Positions 55,387-64,000 of a stretch of 64,000 nucleotides of DNA are shown here, piece after piece. The notes under the pieces are model-generated. The model worked only from the letters and a program-made list of their open reading frames with translations. It was not told where the DNA came from and searched no databases. A program made the position numbers and the translations under genes. Within the stretch, counting starts at the first letter, position 1. Each line of letters starts with the position of its first letter. The DNA lies in assembly GCA_047967505.1 (NCBI GenBank), contig CM106540.1. One strand, 5' to 3'. This stretch comes from Dipteris shenzhenensis. Its lineage: Eukaryota; Polypodiophyta; Polypodiopsida; Gleicheniales.

Positions 55387-57879
55387 CAGCATCGGCAGCA
55401 CTTTCCTAAAGAGGCCAGCAGGGCAAATGCTCCTCTTGAGCTCATTCACACAAACCTCTACGGAAAGATGGAGACGGAAGCTTTGGGTGGTTCCCACTAC
55501 TTCATGACACTGATCGATGACTACAGTAGAAGGATATGGATATACTTCCTGAAGACTAAAGATGAGGCTTTTAGTAAGTTCAAGGAATGGCATGTAATGG
55601 TCGAGAAAGAAATAGGGAAGAAGGTAAAGAAATTGAGATTAGATAGAGGTGGAGAGTTCACATCAACTGAATATGAAAGTTACTGCAAAAGTCATGGGAT
55701 CAAGAGGCAGAAACCCCCACCATATACATCACAGCAAAATGGAGTAGCAGAACACAAGATGCATGTCATCTTTGAAATGGGCAGGAGTATGATGAAAGGG
55801 AAAGATTTGCCAAAGACTTTTTGGGCCGAAGCATGTAACGCGGTAGTTAACATTTTGAATCATAGCTACACGAAGGCTGTGAATGGGATGACTCCACTGC
55901 AGGCCTTTTCTGGTAAGAAACCTTTAGCTGCACATTTCAGAGTTTTCGGATGTGATTTTTTTGTGCATGTCCCTAATGCTAACAGGCCCAAATGGGAACC
56001 GAAGAGCCGGAAGTGTATTTTCTTGGGCTACAGTGAAGAGGCAAAGGGTTACCATCTCTATAACCCTATTACCAAGAAGGTAATAGTAAGTCGCGATGTG
56101 GTCTTCTCAGAACAGCCGCATCAATTGGAGGAGGATGCTTCCTTCCCAGATAACCAGGACCAGGATATCCATCCAGTACCACCACCAACAGTAGACCGAA
56201 CTCCCCCCAACGGTGCTTGGGAGGATTCAAGATAAAGAAGATGAAGAAGAGCCTGTAGAACCACAACGGCAATGGCCATTCCTGAAGTGGGTAAAGAAGC
56301 TTTTGGACAGCAGAGAACCTCCAGCCATTGAGGAGAAACCATCCGAACACCCCGGTCCAAGAGATTAGAGGAGCAAAGAAGGGCGCAGGAACACTTGGTC
56401 AACTATGCTTTGATGACAGAGGTGATCCGTGCTTATGAACCCAAGTGTTTTGAAGAGGCACAGGCTAATGATAGGTGGATGGAGGCTATGCAGTCAAAGT
56501 ATGGCTCCATAATGAAGAATAACACTTGGGACCTTGTGGATCGTCCACCAAAATGCAAGGTCATCGGAACCAAGTGGGTATACAAGACCAAGTACAAGTC
56601 CGATGGCACATTGGATAAGTACAAGGCTCGGCTCATGGTAAAAGGATTCGCACAAGTACATGGTTTTGATTATCAGAATACTTTTGCTCCCACAGCTCGA
56701 CTAACCACAATTTGCAGTCTTTTGGCTTTAGCAGCCCAGGGAAGTTGGCCCATGTTTCAAATGGATGTCAAATCCACCTTTCTAAATGGGGATCTCAAGG
56801 AGGAGGTATACGTGGAACAACCACCGGGTTTTGTGATCCCCGGTGCAGAAGGTAAAGTTTGTAAACTGAAGAAGGCACTTTACGGGCTAAAACAGGCCCC
56901 ACGAGCATGGTACCAGCGGATTGATGCCTACTTTTTGCAAAACAAGTTTAGGAGGAGCCCATCTGATGCAAATTTGTATATCTTCAGAGAAGGAGACAGA
57001 TGTATGATCGTGGTCCTTTATGTGGACGACCTTGTCATAACAAGGAACCATGAAGAGAAGATCTCGCAGACAAAGCATTTGCTAGGAAGAGAGTTTGAAA
57101 TGACAGGCCTCGGACTGATGCATTTCTGTTTGGGAATTGAAGTTTGGTAAGAGCCGAAACAGATCTTCGTTTCATAGCTGAAGTATGCTGGAGAGATACT
57201 GAAGGCATTTGGCATGGCTGAGTGCAAGACAATTGGTACCCCTATGGAGGTTGATGTGAAGCTCTCTAATGAGGATTCATCACCATTGGTGGACGAAGCG
57301 AAGTACAGAAGACTTGTGGGCAGTTTGATTTACTTGTGCAACACGCGGTCGAACATCAACTTTGCGACTGGTATACTAAGCAAGTTTTTCAATAAGCCCC
57401 GAGAGAACCATTAGAGGGTAGGGATGCAGGTGCTAAAATACATCAAAGGCACACTTGATTATGGCATCACCTATACCAAGGGCAACATCTTGATCGGATT
57501 CTGTGACTTGGATTGGGCAAGAGACTGGACAGCAGGAGATCAGTGACAGGTTATTGTTTCTCACTTGGATCTAGAGCTGTGTCATGGGTCAGCAAGAAGC
57601 AACCCATAGTTGCACATGGGTGTAGTGCAAAACAAGCCTACGCAATTATCATGTGACAATTAGAGTTGCATGGCGATTGCAAAGAACCCTGTGTTCCACG
57701 CTCGCACAAAATACATTGAGATTCAATATCACTTTGTATGCGAGCTCATCATGGATAGAGAGATCGACTTGCTGTACTGTCTGACTACAGAGAATGCTGC
57801 GGACATCTTCATGAAGGCTCTTAGAAGAGACTTGCTGGAGAGGCATCTTCATCGACTTGGCATTGGGCCAAAAAAATAA
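55387..57879 (+). pseudogene. Copia E integrase core, RT and RNase H, decayed
   Basis: Integrase continues 'HFPKEASRANAPLELIHTNL' with 'TLIDDYSRRIW', 'RLDRGGEFTS' and the catalytic Glu in 'QQNGVAEHK'. The family-conserved 'SRKCIFLGYSEEAKGYHLY' is at about 56010. A frameshift lies at about 56230. RT starts near 56395, with 'MFQMDVKSTFLNGDLKEEVY' and 'VLYVDDLVI' near 57014. Stops interrupt at 57148-57150 and near 57175, 57412, 57543 and 57606. RNase H is partly deleted near 57480-57660; 'AKNPVFHARTKYIEIQYH' and 'ENAADIFMKAL' close the frame at 57879. Several stops are TAG where Gln is expected. RT itself is well conserved. Confidence 0.9.
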
Positions 57880-57909
57880 GTTCACTTGTGGGTGGACATT
57901 GAGGGGGGG

Positions 57910-58621
57910 TGTTATATATCAATGCTCCACTCTCATGTAGCTACGCGGAAACCAGCTAACTCTACTTGTAAGCCCCCCATATGAGGAGAAGGCATTTGAG
58001 TAGCTCGGTTATCCGGTAGGTCTTGGTTTGGACACCAGATGGGGGCCATGTGTGGCCTGATGGCTAGACGGAGTTGGCACACTGCCAACTAGGCTACATG
58101 CAAGTGCGGGAAGGCATCCCATGACTGACTGCATTGAGGGTAGATGGAGCATTTCTCGAGGTAGCCCACTCTCGGGTTGCGAGGCCTGTTTGGAGCCCCA
58201 GATGATCTCGGATGGCTTTGGGCCGAACGGAAACCATAGGTGAGTTGCTCTATTTTACGCCACAGTTCTATCGTGTGGTCGGTGGCCTATTTCGAAACCA
58301 ACTCCCAGTCGACCGTTTTGGGTGGACTGGGTCAGTCACCGGATACGACTAGTGGTTGGGTATATAAGAGCAAGCCCATGAAGCCCATTTCATCACTAGC
58401 TGCAGCAACCCTGATTCCTTAGCATCCAGCCTCCGTCCTCTACTGTTTCCAGCTTGCCATTGAAGCTTCTTTCACAGGAGCGCACAGTTGGGAGGCAGTG
58501 CCATCTATTGTATCAGTTCTACACTAATCAAATTTTTTGATTCTCCATATTATCTATTTTTCTCTCTTGCGTACGAGATCCTATTATTTTTTGAGCATAG
58601 ACGTTGTATTGTTTTCTTACA
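57910..58621 (+). mobile_element. 3' LTR of Copia E
   Basis: The partner of 52801-53521, starting TGTTATATATCAATGCTCC directly after the G-rich polypurine tract (57903-57909). It ends TTTTCTTACA and is followed by AGAAC. Confidence 0.95.
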
Positions 58622-58626
58622 AGAAC

Positions 58627-59560
58627 ATCGTTGTCTAGTCCATGTTCATGCCCATGTGCACATGGGACCAAATGGCCATTTTTTTCTCAAATATGTTTTG
58701 GGGGAAATGCCAAAACGTGTTCCCAAAAGATAACTCCTACTTATCAAAGGGCATTTGGACCTAAATGTAGCTACACTTTTTCCAAAAAGGGCATCAATAG
58801 GCATTTGTCCCGAATATCAAAAATTTAGGCACTTCTGTTTTAATTTTGTTGTGATTTGGACCTCCCATGATGCCAAATAGCCAACCCCCAAAAACACTTT
58901 AGGGAAAAATGGCCATTTGGCTTCATGTGCATGTGGGCATGCATATGAGCCATACGGTATTTATTCACACTCATGTGTACATGGGATCCAAATGTCCATT
59001 TTCCCCCAAACTTTATTTTGGCCTAAAATAGTGTCCAAAAGCCACTACATGTGCCCCAAAAAGGGCATCAATAGGCATTTAACCTAAATATCAAAAAATT
59101 TAGGCTCTTTTGTTTGAATTGTTATGGTGAACTTCCCATGGTGCCATATAGTGTTTTCCCCAAAACATTTGGGGGAAATTGGCCATTTTGTCCCATGTGC
59201 ATGTGGGCACACAAATGGACTAGACGACATCGCAAAATCCAACCCCCAATTATTTGGACCTAAATGTATCTAATGTTTTTCAAAAAATTGCATCACAATG
59301 AATTTGTCCCAAACGTCAAAATTTTAGGCTCTTTTGTTTGAACTTTTTGTAGCAAATAGACTTTCCATGGTGCTATAGCATTTGCCCCAAAAAATTTTGG
59401 GAGGCATTAGCCATTTGGACCCATGGGTGCACGAATGGGACAAACAACATTGAATGCCCCAAACTAACCCCTCTAACAATTTGAGAAAAAAAATGTCATT
59501 TTTCCCATGTGCAAATGCCTTTCCTTGGGCCTGAATGGCCATATGGACTTTTTCCTTGAA
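58627..59560. repeat. Degenerate satellite-like tandem repeat (unit about 225-275 bp)
   Basis: Phrases recur in fixed order: 'GGGCATCAATAGGCATTT' / 'ATATCAAAAAATTTAGGC' at about 58789, 59064 and 59288; 'CTTCCCATGRTGCCA' at about 58858, 59131 and 59356; and 'AAATGGCCATTTKG' with 'CATGTGCATGTGGGCA' between them. Units are poorly conserved, so the array is old. Its left part is at 52600-52795, on the other side of Copia E. Confidence 0.78.
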
Positions 59561-59972
59561 ATGTTTTAGGGGAAATGTGCAAAATATTCAATCCTCCAAA
59601 GAAATCTATTTAAAAATGACCATTATGCATTGTTGTAAAGAAATTGCTTCAATTATTAAAGAACCAACAAACCAAATGCATGCATTGTCCAAAACAAGAT
59701 AAAACACTCAAAATTTAAAAAACATTGTTTGCAGTATCAAAATTGTACAAAAATAGTTTTACAAGCACCCAATTTGGGGTAAAGCATTGGAAAATAATTA
59801 CAACCTTAGAATTCTAAAAAATTATTTATATAACCACAAAAATTGGTGTCCTTAAGTATTACAACCACCAAAAGTTAACATGGGTCACCAAAACTTAGTT
59901 TGGCCTTGGAGATGGATCACCTCGAAAGAAGTTCCTTATATTTTCTTTTGCATCTTCTGAAATAAGCGGTTG

Positions 59973-60015
<43 letters not shown>

Positions 60016-62300
60016 GTTTTGCAAGCAATTATCATGGTGGTTGAAATAATAACCATCACCGTGCAAGTTGAAACCATTGTGTTGGTGGTTGCTTCTTGCA
60101 AACACCATGCTACTATGGTAGATTTTCAATGTACTCTTTAGAATTTGTTGTATGAGAAGACGAAGCTATACCTGGCGATTTAAGGCTAAGAACACTCCAA
60201 TAAGGATTAGGAAGAGGAGCTTTGAGCATTGCAAACCCTAGAATGTTAAGAGACATAGACAAGAATTGCAAACCCTAGTATGTTAAGAGACTCAAAGACA
60301 AGAATGTGTGTTGTTGCAAAACACACATAGACTATGACCAAGCTTTGAATGTCCTAAGATGTGGACATACCTGAGCATTTCTTCATGGATATAGATGCCC
60401 ATGTCTCATAGGTGAATAACCCATCTATCAGCTACTTTAGATCCTCATTGTGTTTTGCAAGGGCAAGCAAGTTTAACACACCACATTCTGCATGGGAGCC
60501 AATGATTGTTCAAAGGGAGATTTTGAATGGCACTAAATTTACTGCATTTGTGGCAACAAATGCCCATAGTGTGGTGTGAGGATGGTGCAAAGGAGAAGCT
60601 ATTTGTTTTCCCATTAGCAACTAAATTTTAAGAAAACAACCTTGTCATTGTAAAATGGAGGAGATTTGAAATGGTTGATGTTGTAGGATCAGATGTGAAG
60701 AGATACTTATTGTCAGACAAGACCACTCCATCATAGTAGCTTATCAACCATGTAGTAAAATCCATTCCAAAAAAGAGGCAGCAGCCATGCGTAACAATGT
60801 TGGGATCTCTGTAAGAACCCGAGATTCATATGGTAGGAAGGAGTCATCCTAGCTAAAAGATATGTGACTCGTTTCAATAATGCTTTCGGCTTATTCAACC
60901 CCTCCGAGGATTCCCTCGCCGAATTATGGTCAGTAGATTAACTGACAGACTCTGAGAGACCTCCCATCGACATTTGCTCACTATATCCCTAGCCTCTCTA
61001 GCCTTCTCTGGATCAGAGACAAATGCTAAATCTTTTTTATCCTCCATCTCCTAGGCCATCTTCCTCCTAAGCTCCTCGAACTGATGCCTTTGGTCCTTCC
61101 TCTGCTGCCTTCCCACAACAAAGGTGTAACCCAGTGCATTCAAATAGCACCTAGTTCTAGCCTGCCTCGAATCATAAGGACCTGATTGTAGAAAGCTGAG
61201 GCAAAATGTTGGCCCATGAGTCAAGCCATCACAAGCAGACCTACCAATACAACATGGTGCTCATGACTATTGAATAGGCGAGTATATCATTAACTAACGT
61301 TTTGAATGACTAGCGACAACAAATCTTTGAAAATATTGGGGATCTTTCCATGTTAAATTTGTTGTTATGTTCCTATTTCCTAATTCTAGTGGTCGATAAG
61401 GAAAATGTTATCTCCACCACAAACTGGGGGGAGGTGGAGGGAACCAATAAGGAGAGGAATGTGCTCAACATGTAGATTCCTCATTGTATATAATGCCAAA
61501 GCTTCCTTATGGGTGGATCTATACACCATTCCGTTATCCAAGGTCCTATACACATTTTCAAGGTGCAAAATGTAAGATACAAGAAATACCATGGATAAGA
61601 CAATTACGATGCGACCTTGAACTCTCCTTGCAAATTTCAATGGATCTTGAAAAAGATCATGAGCTTTCTCTTCTTTGGTATAATTCAAGAGTGTAAGTGA
61701 CAAGAGAGCGTTTGTAGTACAGCAAGTTGCTTTAACCAAGTGGAAGTATTTAGAGATGCATTTCAATATATCGCCATCAAATGCAAAGCAAGTCAACCAA
61801 CTATTAAAGCCTTGTGAACATTCATAATATCACCTTTTTTCATCCAAATATAGTTTTTTAAAATTGAACCCCTTCTAAATGAGATTGAATTGCGTTATAT
61901 TGTTTACCACCTCTGTAAATAATATCGTTTGGTGACTGCATGAACTCTAAACACGACTAGCTTCAAACCATATATTTTCCAATAACCATGCTGGCAGTAA
62001 GAGCTCTTCTTAAAAGAGGGATTTGCTTACAAGGATATCAAAACATGGCAGCAATACTTACGAAGAGCTCTAATTAAAAGAGCGATTTGCTTACAGAGGA
62101 CTTAAGGCAACAGTTAAGCATACAATTGTACACCGCTGTAAAAAGTACGATCCTATGCTGCGACTCAGCTCATATGCAGGGTCTGTCTAATAAGGATCAA
62201 GAAGTAGAACACTCGAGTCCCACACCGCCCTTCTCATTAAAGAAATATCTTCACATGGAGATGATATGATGCTAAGCAGAAAGGCCTTCACTTAACTATG
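59560..62300. other. AT-rich region with one possible coding remnant
   Basis: This contains a (GA)n microsatellite at about 59976-60011, a duplicated phrase 'GCAAACCCTAGWATGTTAAGAGAC' (60230 and 60268), the remnant at 60895-61262 and a 136-codon minus frame (61386-61796) without recognisable motifs. A duplicated 'CTCTTMTTAAAAGAG.GATTTGCTTAC' lies at about 62004 and 62068. No other gene was recognised. Confidence 0.45.
60895..61262 (-). pseudogene. Unidentified coding remnant, about 120 codons, one stop
   Basis: On the minus strand a single frame is open from about 61262 to TGA at 60895-60897, broken only by one TAG in the middle ('RRKMA*EMEDKK'). It is rich in Arg, Lys, Glu and Gln and reads 'GYTFVVGRQQRKDQRHQFEE' and 'SDPEKAREARDIVSKCRWEV'. 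The composition is protein-like and unlike the AT-rich surroundings. No family was recognised; it may be a captured or decayed host exon or a transposon accessory gene. Confidence 0.35.
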
Positions 62301-62356
62301 ATACTGAGGAACTTAGAACTGAGCCTGAAGACGAAGAAAATTAGTATCGCTGCCCA

Positions 62357-63308
62357 CTACGCAATGGGGGTCGTGCTTTTACGACCATGAGTACTTGGGC
62401 GACTCTTGGAATTCGTCACGTTACAGTTATCTTTTTGCTTGTCCATGAGGATTTGATGATGTCTGCACTCGGTGCTGCAGAACGCTCTTTCTCCTCTATG
62501 ACAAGGCCAAAAAGAGAAAAAACATGAGAGTGAGGCCGGTAGACAGATTCTCAGTAGAGCTTTGAAATCGCCTTTCACAGGCGACACTAGCAAATATATA
62601 CTTCTTTCCCAGAAAATAGCAGATATAGTTTAGAGGCCACACTAGCAGATATACTGAGCACAGTTACGCTTAGTTGAGCACGGGTTCGTCCAGTTACGCT
62701 TAGTTCAGGCGACATATGTAAAATAGGCAATTCAGTCGCAAAGAGTACCTGTATATATAAGTATCGATTCCTTGCCCAAGCCGGCGCTTGCAGATAAAGC
62801 AAGCATCCAGAAAATTAGCAAACGGAAGGGACTCCGCTCCCTCATGTCGTTTAGAAACGGTTCCCATGGATGGCACCCTTGGATCCTCTAGGAGGGTGTT
62901 TCCTTTGGACATGTGAGAGCTGACTAAAAGCCCCTCTCTGTAAGCCTCTTTGTTACTCCCCAACGAGTACAGTCCAAGCTGAACGGCTAAGGATGATGGC
63001 TCACTCGGAGGTAGCAATTTACAGTGGATCTCTTCGTTTAGAAGTTGATCCTCTTTCCCTTTATAAGAGAGATCCTGTTCGAACTCTTCTGGAGGATGCT
63101 CATTCCCGGCTATTCGAAAATTCTGAGAACCGGTAGATGCTCTGAGTGCGTCTGCAATTTCTTCAGCCGGTGAGCAATCTGTGGTTGAAGGCTCCTGTGA
63201 GACGGCAGTACGAGCTGGTACTACACCTCTTATATCGTGCTGCAGCCCAGATCCTAACCGAGACATGCTAGTGCTCCTCGGGATGTGGCGGGACGGTTTT
63301 CCTGTCAT
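62357..63308 (-). CDS. FLZ (FCS-like zinc finger, DUF581) protein, two exons
   Basis: Exon 1 is 63308-62749, the intron 62748-62496 (253 bp, AG|GTACTC ... TGTCATAG), and exon 2 62495-62357 with its stop. Joined, they give 699 nt and 232 aa with no stop or shift. The FLZ zinc finger is formed across the splice junction: 'FLDACFICKRRLGQGIDTYI' then 'YRGERAFCSTECRHHQ', with zinc cysteines C170, C173, C193 and C197 and the hallmark Phe-Cys-Ser at 192-194. FLZ genes typically have one intron in this position. The start at 63308 is preferred because the N-terminus (MTGKPSRHIPRSTSMSRL) resembles the basic 'R...RTTSM' motif of the family; an in-frame upstream ATG at 63389 would add 27 hydrophobic residues. 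Family members are plant-specific adaptors that bind SnRK1 kinase subunits and respond to energy, ABA and stress signals (established knowledge). It looks intact. Confidence 0.93.
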
Positions 63309-63780
63309 CACGACCCTGTGATGAACGATACTACAGTCTACAAGGCGGTAAAAAAGGCAAACGACGGGAGGGAAGGAGATCAATAGCAAGGAGAAGAGGA
63401 GCTAAGGAGAGAAGGGAGGTATGACGCAAAGCTGAAGGGGTGGTGGACACAGTGCGGCGAGGGGGGAGGGAAAGGACCCAAGAAGATGCCGAGGGAGTGG
63501 GGAAAGGGAGCAGGGAGGGCGAGATGGGCTCCAGCAAGCGAGGAGGAAGGATCTGAGGAAGACCCAAGAACACCAAAAGGAGAGGGAGTGCGAGGATGGA
63601 GGTGCGGTGAGCAGCATCAATTGATGGGGAGATGCACGACAAGCCAGACAGTCGACTCGCCGCCCCCGTCCTCCCAACCCAGCAGTCAGCTGCACTCAGC
63701 TCACAGCCGCCTCCTCTGAGATGACGGTTTTCGATATTAATAAAAGGTGGCGGACCAGTTGCAATTGCATTCACTCATCT
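63309..63780 (-). promoter_or_regulatory. Putative 5' UTR/promoter-proximal region of the FLZ gene
   Basis: On the gene strand this stretch is CT-rich and distinctly GC-richer than the DNA to its left, as in many plant 5' leaders. It contains an upstream open frame (63774-63331, 147 codons, Leu/Pro/Ser-rich) without recognisable domains, which may be chance or a regulatory uORF. An AT-rich TTTTATTAATATCG at about 63733-63746 is the only TATA-like candidate; the transcription start is not defined by the sequence. Confidence 0.45.
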
Positions 63781-63781
63781 A

Positions 63782-63940
63782 TGAGAGAGAGAGAGAGAGA
63801 GAGTAGATTCATTTAGCACGTGCGTGCTTTCGAGAGAGTGTGCGCGCTTGTATTTGAGAGAGAGTGTGTGTGCTTTCAACACACACACACAAAAGCATGT
63901 GTTTGCAGAGAGAGAGAGAGATATTGTGTGTGTGTGTAGG
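63782..63940. repeat. Cluster of GA, CA and GT microsatellites upstream of the FLZ gene
   Basis: (GA)11 at 63782-63803, short (GA)/(GT) runs at 63857-63871, (AC)6 at about 63879-63890, (GA)7 at 63907-63920 and (GT)n at 63925-63937. GA/CT runs near plant promoters can bind BBR/BPC factors (established knowledge); the role here is inference. Confidence 0.85.
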
Positions 63941-64000
63941 TGTGGGTGTGTTTTTTTTCCGTGCTTCTCGCTACCACACTAGGTAATAAGAGTTGTAAAT

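Larger units (their letters stand above)
52801..58621 (+). mobile_element. Copia element E with both LTRs (TSD AGAAC)
   Basis: LTRs 52801-53521 (721 bp) and 57910-58621 (712 bp) begin TGTTA and end TTACA. They are flanked by AGAAC (52796-52800 and 58622-58626). PBS TGGTATCAGAGC is at 53522-53533 and PPT GAGGGGGGG ends at 57909. The LTRs differ at many positions (roughly 8% by eye), so this is one of the older datable insertions here. The interior contains gag-pol broken by stops and by transposon F. Confidence 0.95.

Noticed and set aside
55231-56235. 334-codon frame beginning with a hydrophobic segment, suggesting a membrane-anchored integrase
   Set aside because: The hydrophobic start is the end of DNA transposon F running by chance into the Copia E integrase frame.
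63331-63774. 147-codon minus-strand frame as an independent gene
   Set aside because: It lies in the CT-rich leader of the FLZ gene and has no recognisable domain; kept only as a possible upstream frame.
1-64000. tRNA, rRNA or other structural RNA genes
   Set aside because: I scanned for T-loop-like GGTTCGAATCC and rRNA-like conserved words and saw no convincing candidate; a covariance-model search would be decisive.
1-64000. Integrated pararetrovirus (caulimovirid) sequence
   Set aside because: All reverse transcriptases seen are in Copia, Gypsy or LINE domain order; no movement-protein or coat-type region was recognised.

Overview
The window is nuclear DNA of a vascular plant with a large, repeat-rich genome. 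Support for this: Copia and Gypsy LTR retrotransposons with plant-type primer-binding sites (TGGTATCAGAGC, the initiator-Met tRNA complement), a plant L1-type LINE, TTTAGGG-like motifs, a B-lectin (G-type receptor kinase) gene fragment and a plant-specific FLZ zinc-finger gene. I cannot name the species. About two thirds of the window is recognisable transposon sequence, mostly nested.

Layout. 1-4101 is the coding part of a Copia element whose 5' end lies before the window; its 3' LTR starts at 4102. 4.5-8.7 kb is AT-rich with no recognised gene and one strong hairpin (4829-4873). 8.7-11.7 kb is a probable non-coding retroelement ('C'), and a truncated B-lectin gene fragment (11708-12328, minus) abuts it. 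12.6-15.7 kb is anonymous. 15.7-17.2 kb holds a degenerate tandem array with palindromic cores. 18250-27446 is a Gypsy element with a truncated 5' LTR, an extraordinary low-complexity leader (pyrimidine tract, GC-rich tandem repeat, TTAG-rich tract) and a decayed pol without recognisable gag. 27447-27881 plus 35191-35885 are two pieces of one decayed multi-exon gene on the minus strand, split by Copia 'A' (27882-35185, minus, TSD TTTCT).

36101-47464 is one L1-type LINE (target duplication AAGTCYATGTTTAT). It has been invaded three times: by a 2.1-kb non-autonomous LTR element 'B' (36349-38461, TSD TATTC), a solo Copia LTR (39480-40122, TSD AGAAC) and an internally deleted Copia 'D' (43716-46258, TSD TTTAG). 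47.7-49.9 kb is a second LINE remnant (minus) split by a solo Gypsy-family LTR (48194-49610, TSD CCAGG). 50.5-51.25 kb is a decayed, spliced-looking coding remnant. 52801-58621 is Copia 'E' (TSD AGAAC), itself interrupted by an 856-bp DNA transposon 'F' (9-bp TSD). E sits in a degenerate 225-275 bp tandem repeat (52.6-52.8 and 58.6-59.6 kb).

The only host gene that looks intact is at the right end, minus strand: a two-exon FLZ (FCS-like zinc finger, DUF581) gene, 62357-63308. Its single intron splits the zinc finger and the conceptual protein is 232 aa.

The most unusual observations are: (i) a conserved non-coding leader block shared by elements A, B and C, which otherwise differ; (ii) two copies of one Gypsy LTR family carrying different minisatellites of the same 13-bp period at the same promoter-proximal position; (iii) a DNA transposon carrying 42-bp palindromic repeats; (iv) the palindrome-cored array at 15.7-17.2 kb. 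I see no operon-like or defence-like system; the interest is in transposon architecture.
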